Shown piece by piece: positions 44,215 to 55,840 of a stretch of 64,000 nt of DNA; positions within the stretch are counted from its first letter, which is position 1; each line of letters begins with the position of its first letter. The notes below the pieces were generated by a model. It was not told the DNA's origin. It ran no database searches and worked only from the letters and a program-made list of their open reading frames with translations. A program made the position numbers and the translations under genes. Origin of the DNA: Sipunculus nudus (lineage: Eukaryota; Annelida; Sipuncula; Golfingiida; Sipunculidae); contig CM049307.1 of NCBI GenBank assembly GCA_026874595.1, positions 22,607,079-22,671,078 of the forward strand, read 5' to 3'.

Positions 44215-47101
44215 TGTGATGACCCACAACAGAATATAGGTCACCGTGACCTAGTTTCAGGTTTCTAAGGAGATTTGCTCAGAACCTGACTGGAGATTTC
44301 ATTAAGATTCTAGCCCTAACGGATCCAATTTGAGCCAATCTGGCATACAGGGTGCTCAAATCATGAATTTTCCTATAGCTCGCAAAATATTCGTCACAGT
44401 GACCTAATTTCATGTTTTCAAAGACATTTACCGAGGACGCTAGGCCTAATCTAGTAATTGCGAACCGCCAGTCTTGGTGTTTAAATCATGTTTTTTGCTC
44501 ATAGCTCGAAAAAATATTGGTCACCAGGACTAAGGAGATTTTCCTAGGATCTCCCTGGAAGTACAGTAAGATTATTCAAGGTCTAACGGTTATATGGTTT
44601 GAGGCATGTATTTAGTGCTTCATTTGAAGGTCTCAAAATAAGAGAATAAAATGCGTAACAAGTGACCCATGAGTCATGACGCTCAGCCGATTGACATGTT
44701 TACAATATGTCCTTGCACGGGCAACTTATTAAGCTAGTGCAGGTGGTATCATCATTCATGCATATAAGCTTTAAATTCATCAAGACCCATAAGCACACCA
44801 AATTCGATAACAAGCCATCCAACCGTTCCTGAGGAATCTGGATATTTGTGTGTATTTTGCATTTTTTCTGGGGTGCTCAAAAATGCCCAATAACTCTGAG
44901 AATATAGGACACAATAACCAAAATTCAGGTTTCTGAGAACTTTTGGGGAACTCTCAGGATACAGAGGTGCATGTTTCTAGTCTTTACGATTACATTTTGT
45001 GCCTTGTTAACAGAACCAGTGTTCTATAAAATACAGGAATAAAAAAATCGTGAAAATTTAGAGCATGCAGGTGGCATCACTATTCATGCCCAGTGGCTAA
45101 AGTTCATTAAGACCCATTAGCACACCAAATTTGATGAAAATCCATGTAGCCTTTCCTGAGTAATCTGCCAGTTTGGGTGAATTTTACAGGATTACTGGGG
45201 TGCACAAACACGCCCCGCTACTCGGAGAATATAGGCAACAGTGACCTTATTTCAGGTTTCTGAGGAGAACTTTTGCGGTACCCTCAGAATGCGGAGGTTC
45301 ATGATTCCAGCCTTTACGGGTACGATTTGTGCCTTGTTTACAAACTTCGTGTTCTAAAAAAATACAGGTAAAAATACGTTAAGGATAATGCAGGTGACGC
45401 CACCATTCCTGCCCAGTAACTAAGGTTCATTAAGACCCATCAACAAATTTGATGACAATCCATCAAGCCGTTCCTTACGTAAGCTGGCAATTAGTGTGAG
45501 TAAGTGGAGTAGACATGTGATATACCTTAATGTACCTGGCAATTAATGTGTATTTTTTAATTATTCTGGGGCCCCGTAACTCTACGAATATAGGTCACAG
45601 TGACCGAATTTCAGGTTCCTAATTTTAGGTTTCCAAGAAGACTTTTTATGGACCTCCCTGGATATCAATCAAGAAGATTCACGTCCAAAGGTTACGTAAC
45701 TAACTGACTTTCAGTCAGCTGGGCTAAAAATTAGAAAATAACAAGTGACCCATGGCTAATGACGCTCAGCCGACTGACATGTTGACAATATGTCCTTGCA
45801 CAGGCAACTAAGTACGATAATGTAGGTGGCATCATTTTTCATGCATGTTAGCTTAAGTTCATCAAGACCCATAAGCACAACAAATTTGATGACAATCCAA
45901 CCAGCCTTCCCTGAGGAATCTGTCAATTTGTGTGTGTTTTGCATTATTTCTGGGGTGCTCAAACATACCCCAAAACCATGAGAATATAGGTCACAATGAC
46001 CGAATTTCAGGTTTTTGGGGAGAACTTTTGAGGAACTCTCAGGAAATCAAGTTAGAAGATTCATGGTCCAATGGTTATTTGTGCTCTACTTTGGTTTTAA
46101 ATTTTCAAATATTCTGGGGTGTGCTTATAAACCTTATAAAGCTTATTGCTCAAAGATTATGGATAACAGAAACCTAATTTCATGTTTCCAAGGAGACTTT
46201 TCATGGACCTCCCTGGATTTTAAGTTAGAAGATTTTAGGTCCAATGGTTATAATTTGAGCCCTGCTTTGGTATCAATTTTTTAATTATGCTAGGGGTGCT
46301 TATAGGCCCCATAGCTCAGAGAATATGGGTAACAGAGACCTAATTTCGGGTTTCCAAGGTTATTTTTCATTGACCTCCCTGCCCTGATAACAGACGGCCG
46401 CTTTTTAAGGGTCTCAAAAATAGAGAGAAAATGCATTAAAATTGGAAAAAATCCAGGTGACGCCACCAGTCTGCAAGAACTGATGAAACACTCCATGATG
46501 AAAATGCATGCAAAGAATTATGACAATCAACGCACAATATGTTGAGATACTAGAGCTTTTGTATCAGATTTAAGTTATTCTTTGGGGTGTACTGAACCCC
46601 ATAGCTCAGAGGATATGGGTAACAGAGACCTAATTTCAGGTGTCCACGGAGATATTTTTATTGACATCCCAGCATGTCAAGATAGAAGATTCTAGATCCA
46701 GTGGTTATGATTTGTGCCCTGTTAACAGATGACCGCATCTTATAAGGTCTCAAAAATAGAAAAACAAATCGTAAAAATCGAAAAAAAATACAGGGGGCGC
46801 CACCAGTCAGCAGGAATTGATGAAACAATTCATGATGAATATGCATGCAAAGAATCATGGCAATCAATGTACTATTTGTTGAGATACTAGAGCTTTTGTA
46901 TCAATTTTTAGTTGTTCTTGGGTGTACTTCAAAGCCCTATAGCTCAGAGGTTCTGGGTAACAGAGACCTAATTCGAGGTTTCCAAGAAGACTTTAAATTG
47001 GCCTCTCTGCATGTCAAGAGAGAAGATTCTAGGTCCAGTCCTTAGGATTTGTGCCCTATTAACAGATGACCGCATCTTAAGAGGTCTAAAGAAATCGAAA
47101 A
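44215..47101 (+). repeat. array of diverged ~330 bp repeat modules
   Basis: Modules with shared phrases recur several times: 'ataggtcac(a)gtgac', 'ttcaggtttc(c/t)(a/g)agg(a)ga(c/g)ttt', 'gtcatgacgctcagccgactgaca', 'tccttgcac(a/g)ggcaact', 'catcaagacccataagcaca', 'gatgacaatcca'. Starts are visible near 44664 and 45743, and again at 54508 elsewhere; a TCAGCTGGGCTAAAAATT end lies at 45714. These match the family in the polycystin intron at 8.3-9.2 kb in reverse. Short open frames here are incidental. Confidence 0.7.
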
Positions 47102-49233
47102 CTAGATGTGTCGGAACGACACGATTGCCCCCGCCTGGGGCAAATTAGAAACATTTGTTAAATTTTGTAAAAAATTTTTTAAGTTCAGGAGGTGTCGTAT
47201 GGTCAAAAATAGATCAACAAGGGCAAAATGCAAACTCGATCTGTAACGGGACTTATCAAACAACACACCAAAAATCAGGCCAGTATCTGCAGGCATTGTA
47301 CATCTGCATTATTCATAAAAATGTCTGTCTTTCATGAAATTTTCTATGTTCAGGATCTGTCATATGGTCAAAAATAGGTCAACTGGGACGAAACGCGAAC
47401 TAGATCTGTAGGTGGTCATTATGCGCCCACAGACCAAACATTAGGCCAGTATCTGTAAGCATTGCATTGCGAAACTAGAATATTAGCAAAAGCTGATAAT
47501 CAGTTATAAATTTAAATTGGAGAGGTATGTACCATGTTTCATAACAATCCACCTAATGGTTCCTCAGATATAAGCTTCTGAGTGTTTTTGTATACTCAGC
47601 TCTAAAACAAAAAAAAATAGGTCAAGGTCACCCATCTTTGCACTTGACCAAGATTTTGTTGATATACATCTTCCTTTTAGAGATATCCCGCTCACAAGGC
47701 CAAAATTGAAAAACCCGATAAAAATTGATTAAAAAATCAGGAATTGCAGGTGGTGCCACCAAAATTGTGCAGCACGTACAGACCATCAGTCCCAATGATC
47801 ATAGTAAGTTTTGTGAAAATCCACACAATGGTTCCTGAGATATAAGCTTCTGAGTCTTTTTCTATAATCAGCTCTAAAAAGTAGAAAATTGGGTCAAGGT
47901 CATCCATCTTCGAACTTTACCGAGATTTTATCGATATACATCTTAACTGATGAAATAAAATTCCATCGGTGAATCTTTTTAGAGATATCCCGCTCACAAG
48001 GTAAAAGTTAACAGACGCGGGCCGGACGGACGCCGGCCGGTCCAACAGACAGACGGACAGACGGACAGCTTGGGTGACGACAATAGCCCATCAGCCTATA
48101 GGCTGAGGGCTAAAAACGGCTGTACATGTACATTTGTCATGAAAATTTATATTTTTCATGACATTTTCTATGTTTAGGAGCCGTAAAACAATCAAAAGTA
48201 GGTCAAAACGGACAAAACGCGAACTCGATCTGTATCTGGTCATTATCTGGCCATACATAAAAAATCAGGGTGGTATCTGCAGGCATTGCGGAAAAAAGTC
48301 CGTACATATGCATTTGTTATGAAAATTTCTATTTTTCATGAAACTTTCTATGTTCAGGAGCAGTCAAATGGTCAAAAGTAGGTCAACTCGGACAAAACAA
48401 GAACTCGACCTGTAACTGGTCATTATCTGCCCACACACCAAAATTCAGGCCCGTATCTGCAGGCATTGCGAAAAAAAGTCCGTACATATTCACTTGTCAT
48501 GAAACTTTATATTTTTTATGAAATTTTCTATGTAAGGTCACCGTCAAACGTTAAAAAGTAGGTCAACTTGGACAAATCATTAACTCGATCTGTAACTCAT
48601 CATTATCTGCCCACACACCAAAAATCAGGCCAATATCTGCAGGCATTGTGAAAAAAAAAGTCCGTACATGTGTATTTGTCATGAAAATTTATATTTTTCG
48701 TGAACTTTTCTATGTTTAGGAGCCGTAAAACGGTCAAAAGTAGGTCAATTGGGACGAAACGCTAACTCGATCTGTAACGGGTCATTATCTGCCCACACAC
48801 CAAAAAAATCAGGCCAATATCTGCAGGCATTGCGAAAAAAAGTCCGTACATATTCACTTGTCATGAAACTTTATATTTTTTATGAAATTTTCTATGTAAG
48901 GTCACCGTCAAACGTTAAAAAGTAGGTCAACTGGGACAAAACATTAACTCGATCTGTAACTGGTCAATATCTGCCAACACACCAAAAAAAAAGGCCAATA
49001 TCTGCAGGCATGGCGAAAAAAGTCCGTACATGTGTATTTGTCATGAAAATTTCTATTTTTCATGAAATTTTCTAAGTTAAGGAGCCGTAAAACGGTTAAA
49101 AATAGGTCAACCGGGACGAAACGCTAACTCGATCTGTAACGGGTCATTATCTGCCCACACACCAAAAAAATCAGGCCAATATCTGCAGGCATTGCCAAAA
49201 AAAGTCCGTACAACTGTTTGATTTCGGAATGAC
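47102..49233 (-). mobile_element. satellite-bearing Helentron-like element, left end missing on minus strand
   Basis: Read on the minus strand it ends with a GTGTCG-ttc-CGACAC hairpin followed by AT and CTAG (47102-47122 on the plus strand). An inverted repeat GGCGGGGGCAAT lies just inside it (47124-47135). Inside are about two diverged 'ggtcaaggtca..ctgagatataagcttctgag' modules (47500-48110) and then about six ~180-bp monomers to 49212. The opposite terminus seen in the related element at 52556-54039 is absent: similarity breaks off near 49233 and other repeat sequence follows. Confidence 0.65.
48117..49212. repeat. ~180 bp satellite array, about six monomers
   Basis: Monomer boundaries at GTCCGTACAT: 48298, 48478, 48660, 48842, 49022 and 49204 (steps of 180-182 bp), with a diverged first unit from 48117. 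Each monomer has 'ttgtcatgaaaattt..ttttcatgaaattttcta', 'ggtcaac..gggac', 'aactcgatctgtaac', 'gtcattatctgcccacacacc' and 'atctgcaggcattgcg'. Adjacent and next-but-one units resemble each other unequally (the units from 48478 and 48842 share 'gtaaggtcaccgtcaaacg'), suggesting amplification as dimers. Confidence 0.85.
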
Positions 49234-49600
49234 GGAAGGACGGAAGGAAAATTTCAGGTGGAAAAGTCAAACCACTGCTGAGATATGAATGTTTGATATT
49301 ATCCCAAGGCAGATGAACAGATGGACGCTGTGCAAAAATGATTGCAGGTGGCGCCACAATTTTTAGTGTATGTTATAAAGCTATCAAAGGGCTACATTTG
49401 TGCAAACTTTTTAGCCTGATCGGTCAAACGGTTCCCGAGATATGTGGGTTTATGTGTGGAAACAGACGCACAAATGGACGCTGGGCAGCGAGGAAAGGTC
49501 AGAGGTCAACCAAAAATGAGGCGCACCACCGCATAAGCTCACAGGTACGCTAAACAAGGGACCCATGGGTCACAGCGCTCAGCTGATCGTGATTGGACTA
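49234..49600. repeat. fragments of interspersed repeats
   Basis: Contains 'attgcaggtggcgccac', 'gagatatgtgggtttatg' and 'gacccatgggtcacagcgctcagctgat', phrases of the module family at 44-47 kb. It lies beyond the truncated end of the satellite-bearing element. Confidence 0.5.
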
Positions 49601-51400
49601 TAAATGTTTCTCCACTGTGATACTATATCAAGTCGATAAATCTTATGAATATCATGGACATGTTGGGTTATTATAAAGGAATATAATGTAATATGTGAGT
49701 AAATGATAAATGAAATTACCTGACTGATGGATTAATAGAGTAAAATATAGTGGTTTATTTTTATTTATTTAGGAGGGGTTGAAAATTGTGATATATTTGA
49801 GCAAATATGAATGCAATGACAGCAGTAATAAGTAGTAGTAGAATGATGATAAGGCTATTTGTTGAAGGATCTAAAGTGTATGGTAGTCTGCACGCTTTCA
49901 ATTTGACAGATATGATGTTATGATTAACTATGCTGATGAAGTGATTTATGAATTTGTGACTGTATGACACAATATCTCTTTAGTCTTGACAAGGTACATT
50001 ATTGTGATGCCCACTATGTCTACATATTACACAATATTGACATAATTTCTGGCATGTACATAGGTACCTATAGACGAATAGTTATACAAAATATTTGAGT
50101 ATGAATATATCTGATTCATCTTGTTCTTGCTTACTGAGGCCGACTTTGGGAAGGGGTTCGGAGAAGGGAAAAGTGAGGGCAGCACGAAGGTGGATGTAGA
50201 AATATTCTATTGTAATGTTTTTCATTTATATAAGAATATGAAAAGAGGAAAGGGGCCCTCCTACTTGGTTATAGTAAAGTTCTAAATATATGATTGCAAA
50301 CTAATACTCTGACAAGACTGTCATGAAGAAAAACAGTAAAAGTTTTGAGATACTGTGATGCATATGAAAATTTACAGATGGATAGGCAAGTGGACAGAAT
50401 GGACTAATACCTTTATTTCACTTTCAAGGGAATAATGCATTTAAGTTTATATATAAGCCTATTTTTTTAGCAAATCCACTTTTTCCATTAAGAAGTTTTC
50501 ATCTGAATCATTTTTTTTATTTACAAGTTTTATAAATTTTTAATAAAAAAACTGAAAATATAAGTTAAAATATTAGAATTGTTGCAAAAGTTGCAATCAT
50601 TATATATACAGAGTACAAAACTGAAACTATGAGTTAAAATATTAGAATTGTTGCAAAAGTTGCAATCATTATATATCCAGAGTGTAGCTCGTATTGGGTC
50701 ATATTATGCATACACATATTTTATTATTTTAAATCATAAATGTTTAAACTGAATTTAAAAGAAAATAATGCCACAACATGGCATCTACAAGGATATTCCA
50801 TGAATCACTATTAAAAAGTTTTGCACATTGGAGTTTTCAGTACATGTTTAATTTTATTCACCAAAATAAAATAAAAGATTCAGTAAATTTGATAAAATAA
50901 AACATTTTCAAATAAAGTATACACACTGTTGGTTGAATGAGGGACAAACAATATCATTGTGCTTATTACTATCCCAGTTTTAATTTATTACTGGAATTAA
51001 TAGTCAATTTCACAACTTGTGAAGTGTTTACTCTTCTGAAGTAAGGAATTACTTATCTGATGAACATCCACACTTTCATAGCAATACACCACTTTGTGGA
51101 CACAATTAAATGTACACTTTAATCATTGTAACCCTGGTGGTACAATACAAAATCTAAAATGTAGCATAGCCTAGAATAAGAATTAATCAAATACAGAAAA
51201 TAATAACATTCATCTAGTTTATGCACCATCTGGGGGGGTGGGGGGGGGGGGGGAGTGCAGGGCAGAGGGGTGGCCAAGCTGAGCCAAGGCAAGCTGCCTG
51301 GGGTGGGTTACATAATGCAAGTGAAGGCTGTACTACTAGGTGGGCTAGATGTAAACAACACTTGACATGGTGTATGAAAACGTGAATAAAAGCTATTCTT
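49601..51400. other. AT-rich intergenic, no gene seen
   Basis: Low-complexity AT-rich sequence with a poly-G stretch near 51232-51254. Includes a 69-bp imperfect tandem duplication at 50551-50688. No coding potential recognised. Confidence 0.5.
50551..50688. repeat. 69 bp tandem duplication
   Basis: Two adjacent units, both with 'gttaaaatattagaattgtt' and then 'gcaaaagttgcaatcattatatat', starting at 50551 and 50620 with only a few differences. Confidence 0.8.
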
Positions 51401-51404
51401 TCCA

Positions 51405-52555
51405 ATCAACTTCTTTAAAATTTCAGATTTTAAAAGATTAAATCCTTATGTATATATGCTGTGAAAATTAAATCAACAGTGCTTACAGGGAAAAAACGTG
51501 CCATTGCCAAAGTTGGACAAAATTTAAGGTATTGATTTTTTATTTATGCTAATAACTTGAAAATTTTGCAAAATTCAGATATAATTTTGGGTAAACAATT
51601 GAATCTTGATTAAATGAAGATATATTCCTGAAAAAAGTCTCTAGGTTCAGCAATTCTCAGGTTAGGTGAGTATATATATTTCCTGATTCTTTAAAAATTG
51701 CATTATATTTTGGCCCATAACTTCAAAATAATACCCAATACTGACCTAATTTTTGGTATGTTCATAGAAAATGTATGAAAGAATGTGAATACTAAATATG
51801 ATCAAAAACAGATCAGTGGTTTAGATATTAGGCAGCCTTGAAGTGTAACAATGGCTTTTTTTTATGGAAAACGGAGGTTTTTCCTTAATATCTCAAAGGA
51901 ACGAAGTCATAATGACCCAATTTTTGGTATGGTAGGAGATTTCGGGGACATCTAACATTATGCCAGCAGCCTGGGGAGCATAGAGATGTGCACTGAATGA
52001 CCTACAGTCATCAAAGTGGACTGCTTGACAATGTAAGGGAATACAACAAGAGCCTCCAAAAAAATTCAATAACTATAGCCTAATTTTGCAGCTTTTATTT
52101 TCAAATTTCAGATTTTAACAAATTAAATCCTTATGTGTACATCCTTTGAAAATTAAACCCACAGTACTTACAAGAAAAAAACGTGCTGTGGCCAAAGTTG
52201 GGCAAAATTTAAGGTACCAATTTTATATTTTTGCCAATATTTAAAAAAAATTAACAGATTTTGATCTTATTTTTAGTATACAATTAAATTTTGATTAATT
52301 AAAGTTGTATTACTGAAAAAAAAGTCCCTACCTTTAACACTTTTGGTCTTAAGTGACCAAATATCTTTCCTGATTTTTTTACAAAGTCCATTATGTTTGG
52401 GCCCATAACTTTTTTAAAATTAAATAATGCTGACTTAATTTCTTGCATGTACATAGGAACTATATAGAGGAATATTTATGGTAAATATGAAGAAAACCAG
52501 ATGAGTGGTTTTGATATTAGGCAGTCCTGATGTGTAAAAATAGATTTCTAATGAA
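51405..52555 (+). repeat. diverged ~690 bp repeat, two units
   Basis: The segment from about 51413 ('tttcagattttaaaagattaaatccttatg') recurs at about 52105 with scattered changes, followed in both by 'aaaacgtgc', 'gccaaagttgg', 'aaaatttaaggta', then 'gcccataact' and 'agatgagtggtttt'-type sequence. A third, partial copy lies at 54270-54510. The second unit is interrupted at 52555 by the element that follows. Confidence 0.7.
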
Positions 52556-54039
52556 CTAGATGTGTCGGAACGACACGAATGCCCCCGCCTGGGGCAAATT
52601 AGAAACATTTTTTAAGTTCAGGAAGTGTTGTATGGTCAAAAGTAGGTCAACAAGGGCAAAATGCAAACTCGATCTGTAAAGGGTCATTATCAAGCAACAC
52701 ACCAAAAATCAGGCCAGTATCTGCAGGCATTGTGAAAAAAAGTCCATATATGTGCATTTTTCATGAAAATTTCTGTCTTTCATGAAATTTTCTATGTTCA
52801 GGATTTGTCATATGGTGAAAAATAGGTTAACTGGGACGAAACGCGAACTCGATCTGTAAGTGATCATTATGCGCCCACAGACCAAACATTAGGCCAGTAT
52901 CTGTAAGCATTGCATTGCGAAACTAGAATATTAGCAAAAGTTGATAATCATTTATAAATTTAAATTGGAGAGGTATATACCATGTTTCATGACAATCCAC
53001 CAAATGCTTCCTGAGAAATTAGCTCCTAAGTTTTTTTCTATACTAAGCTCTGTGACCTTGAAAAGTAGGTCAAGATCACCCATCTTTGAACTTGACCAAG
53101 ATTTTGTAAATATAATGCAATAGCACTGAAGAAATGAAGTTCCTGTGTTGAATACCTTTGGAGATATCCTGCACAAAAGGCCAAAATCGAAAAAACCGAT
53201 AAAATTTAATTAAAAAATCAGAAATTGCAGGTGGCTCCACCAAAATTGTGCAGCACGTACAGACCATCAGTCCCAATGATCATAGTAAGTTTTGTGAAAA
53301 TCCACACAATGGTTCCTGAGATATAAACTTCTGAGTGTTTTTCTATAATCAGCTCTAAAATGTAGAAAAATGGGTCAAGGTCACCCATCTTCGAACTTGA
53401 CCGAGATTTAATCAATATACATCTTCACTGATGATATAAAATTCCAACGGTGAATCCTTTAAGAGATATCCCGCTCACAAGGTAAAAGTTAACAGAGGCG
53501 GAACGGACGGACGGACGGACAGACACCGGACAGACAGATCAACAGACGGACAGCTTGGGTGACAACAACAGCCCATCAGCCTATGAGCTGAGGGCTAAAA
53601 ACAGCTGTACATGTGTATTTGTCATGAAAATTTCTATTTTTCATGAATTTTTCTAAGTTTAGGAGCCGTAAAACGGTCAAAAGTAGGTCAACCGGGACGA
53701 AACGCGAACTCGATCTGTAACTGGTCATTATCTGCCCACACACCAAAAATCAGGCCAATATCTGCAGGCATTGCGAAAAAAAGTCCGTACATGTGTATTT
53801 GTCATGAAAATTTATATTTTTCATGAAATTTTCTAAGTTGAGGAGCCGTAAAACGGTCAAAAGTTGGTCAACCGGGAGGAAACGCGAACTCAATCTGTAA
53901 CTTGTCATTATCTGCCCACACACCAAAAATCAGGCCAATATCTGCAGGCATTGCGAAAAAAAGTCCGTACAACTGTTTGATTTCGGAATGACAGACATGG
54001 GTAAAACTATATGCCCCGGCCACTTTGTGGCGGGGGCAT
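52556..54039 (-). mobile_element. complete non-autonomous Helentron-like element with satellite core
   Basis: 1,484 bp. On the minus strand it begins ATGCCCCCGCC (plus 54029-54039). It ends with the inverted copy GGCGGGGGCAT (plus 52579-52589), then the hairpin GTGTCG-ttc-CGACAC (52562-52576) and CTAG (52556-52559). Host T flanks both sides, and the uninterrupted paralogue at 55608-55637 supports insertion between two T without target duplication. Asymmetric inverted repeats, a 3' palindrome and T-T insertion are the described traits of Helentrons and their non-autonomous derivatives. Inside are two ~180-bp monomers (from 53604 and 53783) and GGTCA-rich modules. There is no Rep/helicase frame. 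Confidence 0.72.
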
Positions 54040-55840
54040 AAAAATTGAGGTTTTTCCTTAATATCTAGAAGGAACGAAGTACTATTGACCCAATTTTCGG
54101 CAGGAGATTTTGGGGACATCTAACTGTATGCAGAATTTTAGATTCGTAGGTCCAATGGTGTCGAAACGTGCCAGTCTTACGGACGGACGGACGGCCCAAC
54201 AGACGTACGGATGACTGACAAACGACCGAGACTATAGCTCAGATGACTTATAGTCAGCTGAGCTAAAAATTATCAGATTCTGATCTAATTTTGTGTATAC
54301 AATTTAATTTTGATTAATTAAAGTTATATTACTGAAAAAGTACCCTAGCTTTACATTTTTTGTGTTAAGGGACCAAATATTTTTCCTAATTTTTTACAAA
54401 GTGCAATATGTTTGGGCCCATAACTTTTTGAAATTATACAATACAGACCTAATTTCTGGCATGTACATAGGAACTATTTAGAGGAATATTTATGGTAAAT
54501 ATGAGGAACAAGTGACCCGTGGGTCATGACGCTCAGCCGACTGACATGTTGACAATATGTCCTTGCACAGACAACTAATTAAAATAATATTGGTGGCATC
54601 ATTATTCATGCATACTAGCTTAAGTTCATCAAGACCAATTAGCACCAAATTTGATGACAATCCAACAAGCCTTTCCTGAGGAACCTGGCAATTTGTGTGT
54701 ATTTTTCATTACTTCTGGGATTCTAAAACATACCCCAAAATGATAATATAGGTCAGTGACCCAATTCAGGTTTTGTGGGGAGAACTTTTGAGGAATTCTC
54801 AGGATGCCAAGTGAGAGGATTCTTTTTCCAATGGTCACATTTGTGCTCTACGTTGGTATCAAATTTTAAAATATTCTGGGGTGTGCTTATGAGCCCTATT
54901 GCTCAAAGATTATGGATAACAGAGACCTAATTTCATGTTTCCAAGAAGACTTTTCATGGACCTCCCCGGATTTTAAGTTAGAAGATTCTAGGTCCAATGG
55001 TTATAATTTGTGCCCTGTTTTGATATCAAATTTTCAATTATGCTAGGGGTGCTTATAAGCCCCATAGCCCAGAGAATATGGGTAACAGAGACCTAATTTC
55101 AGGTTTCCAAGGATATTTTCCATTGACCCCCCTGCCATGATAACAGACAGCCGCATCTCTGAAGGTCTCAAAAATAGAGAAAAAAATCATTAAAAAATTG
55201 AAAAATACAGGTGACACCACCAGTCTGCTGGAACTGATGAAACACTCCATGATGCATATGCATGCAAATAATAATGCCGATCAATGCACTAGTTGTTCAG
55301 GTAACAGAGCTTTTGTATCAAATTTTTAGTTATTCTGGGGAGTACTTCTGGGCCCCATAGCTTGAACAATATGGGTGACAGAGACCTAATTTCAGGTTTC
55401 CAAGGTGACTTTTCATGGGCCTCCAAGCATGCCAAGAAAGAAGATTCCAGGTCCAGCGGTTACGATTTGTGCCCTCTTAACGGACAGACGGCCGGATGGC
55501 CAGACGGACGACGGGCAAAGTGTGATCGCTATAGCTCAGATGACTTCGTCAGCTGAGCTAAAAACTGATGAGTGGTTTTGATATTAGGCAGTCCTGAAGT
55601 GTGAGAATAGATTTTTAATAAAAAAAATTGAGGTTTTTTCTTAATTTCTTAAAGGAAAGAGGTCGTAAAGACCCAGTTTTCGGCTTGGTAGGACATCTTG
55701 GGGCATTAACATTATACCGAATTTCGGATTCCTAGGTCTAACAGTTTCAAAACGTGCCTCATCTACGGACGACGGAGAGACGGACGGACAATGGACCACT
55801 AATATTGCTCAGATGACTTCTTGTCAGCTGAGCAAAAAAT
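54040..55840 (+). repeat. interspersed repeat modules with TGAGCTAAAA ends
   Basis: Continuation of the ~690 bp repeat (54040-54510), then modules of the family at 44-47 kb starting near 54508. Three ends of the type 'gctcagatgactt..gtcagctgagc(t/a)aaaa' occur at 54237-54268, 55533-55564 and 55806-55839, each preceded by a GACGGACGG-rich stretch. Short hydrophobic frames are incidental. Confidence 0.65.

Noticed and set aside
47100-49350. CRISPR-like regular spacing
   Set aside because: Units are ~180 bp satellites that are similar throughout, with no short repeat/unique spacer alternation; the DNA is eukaryotic.
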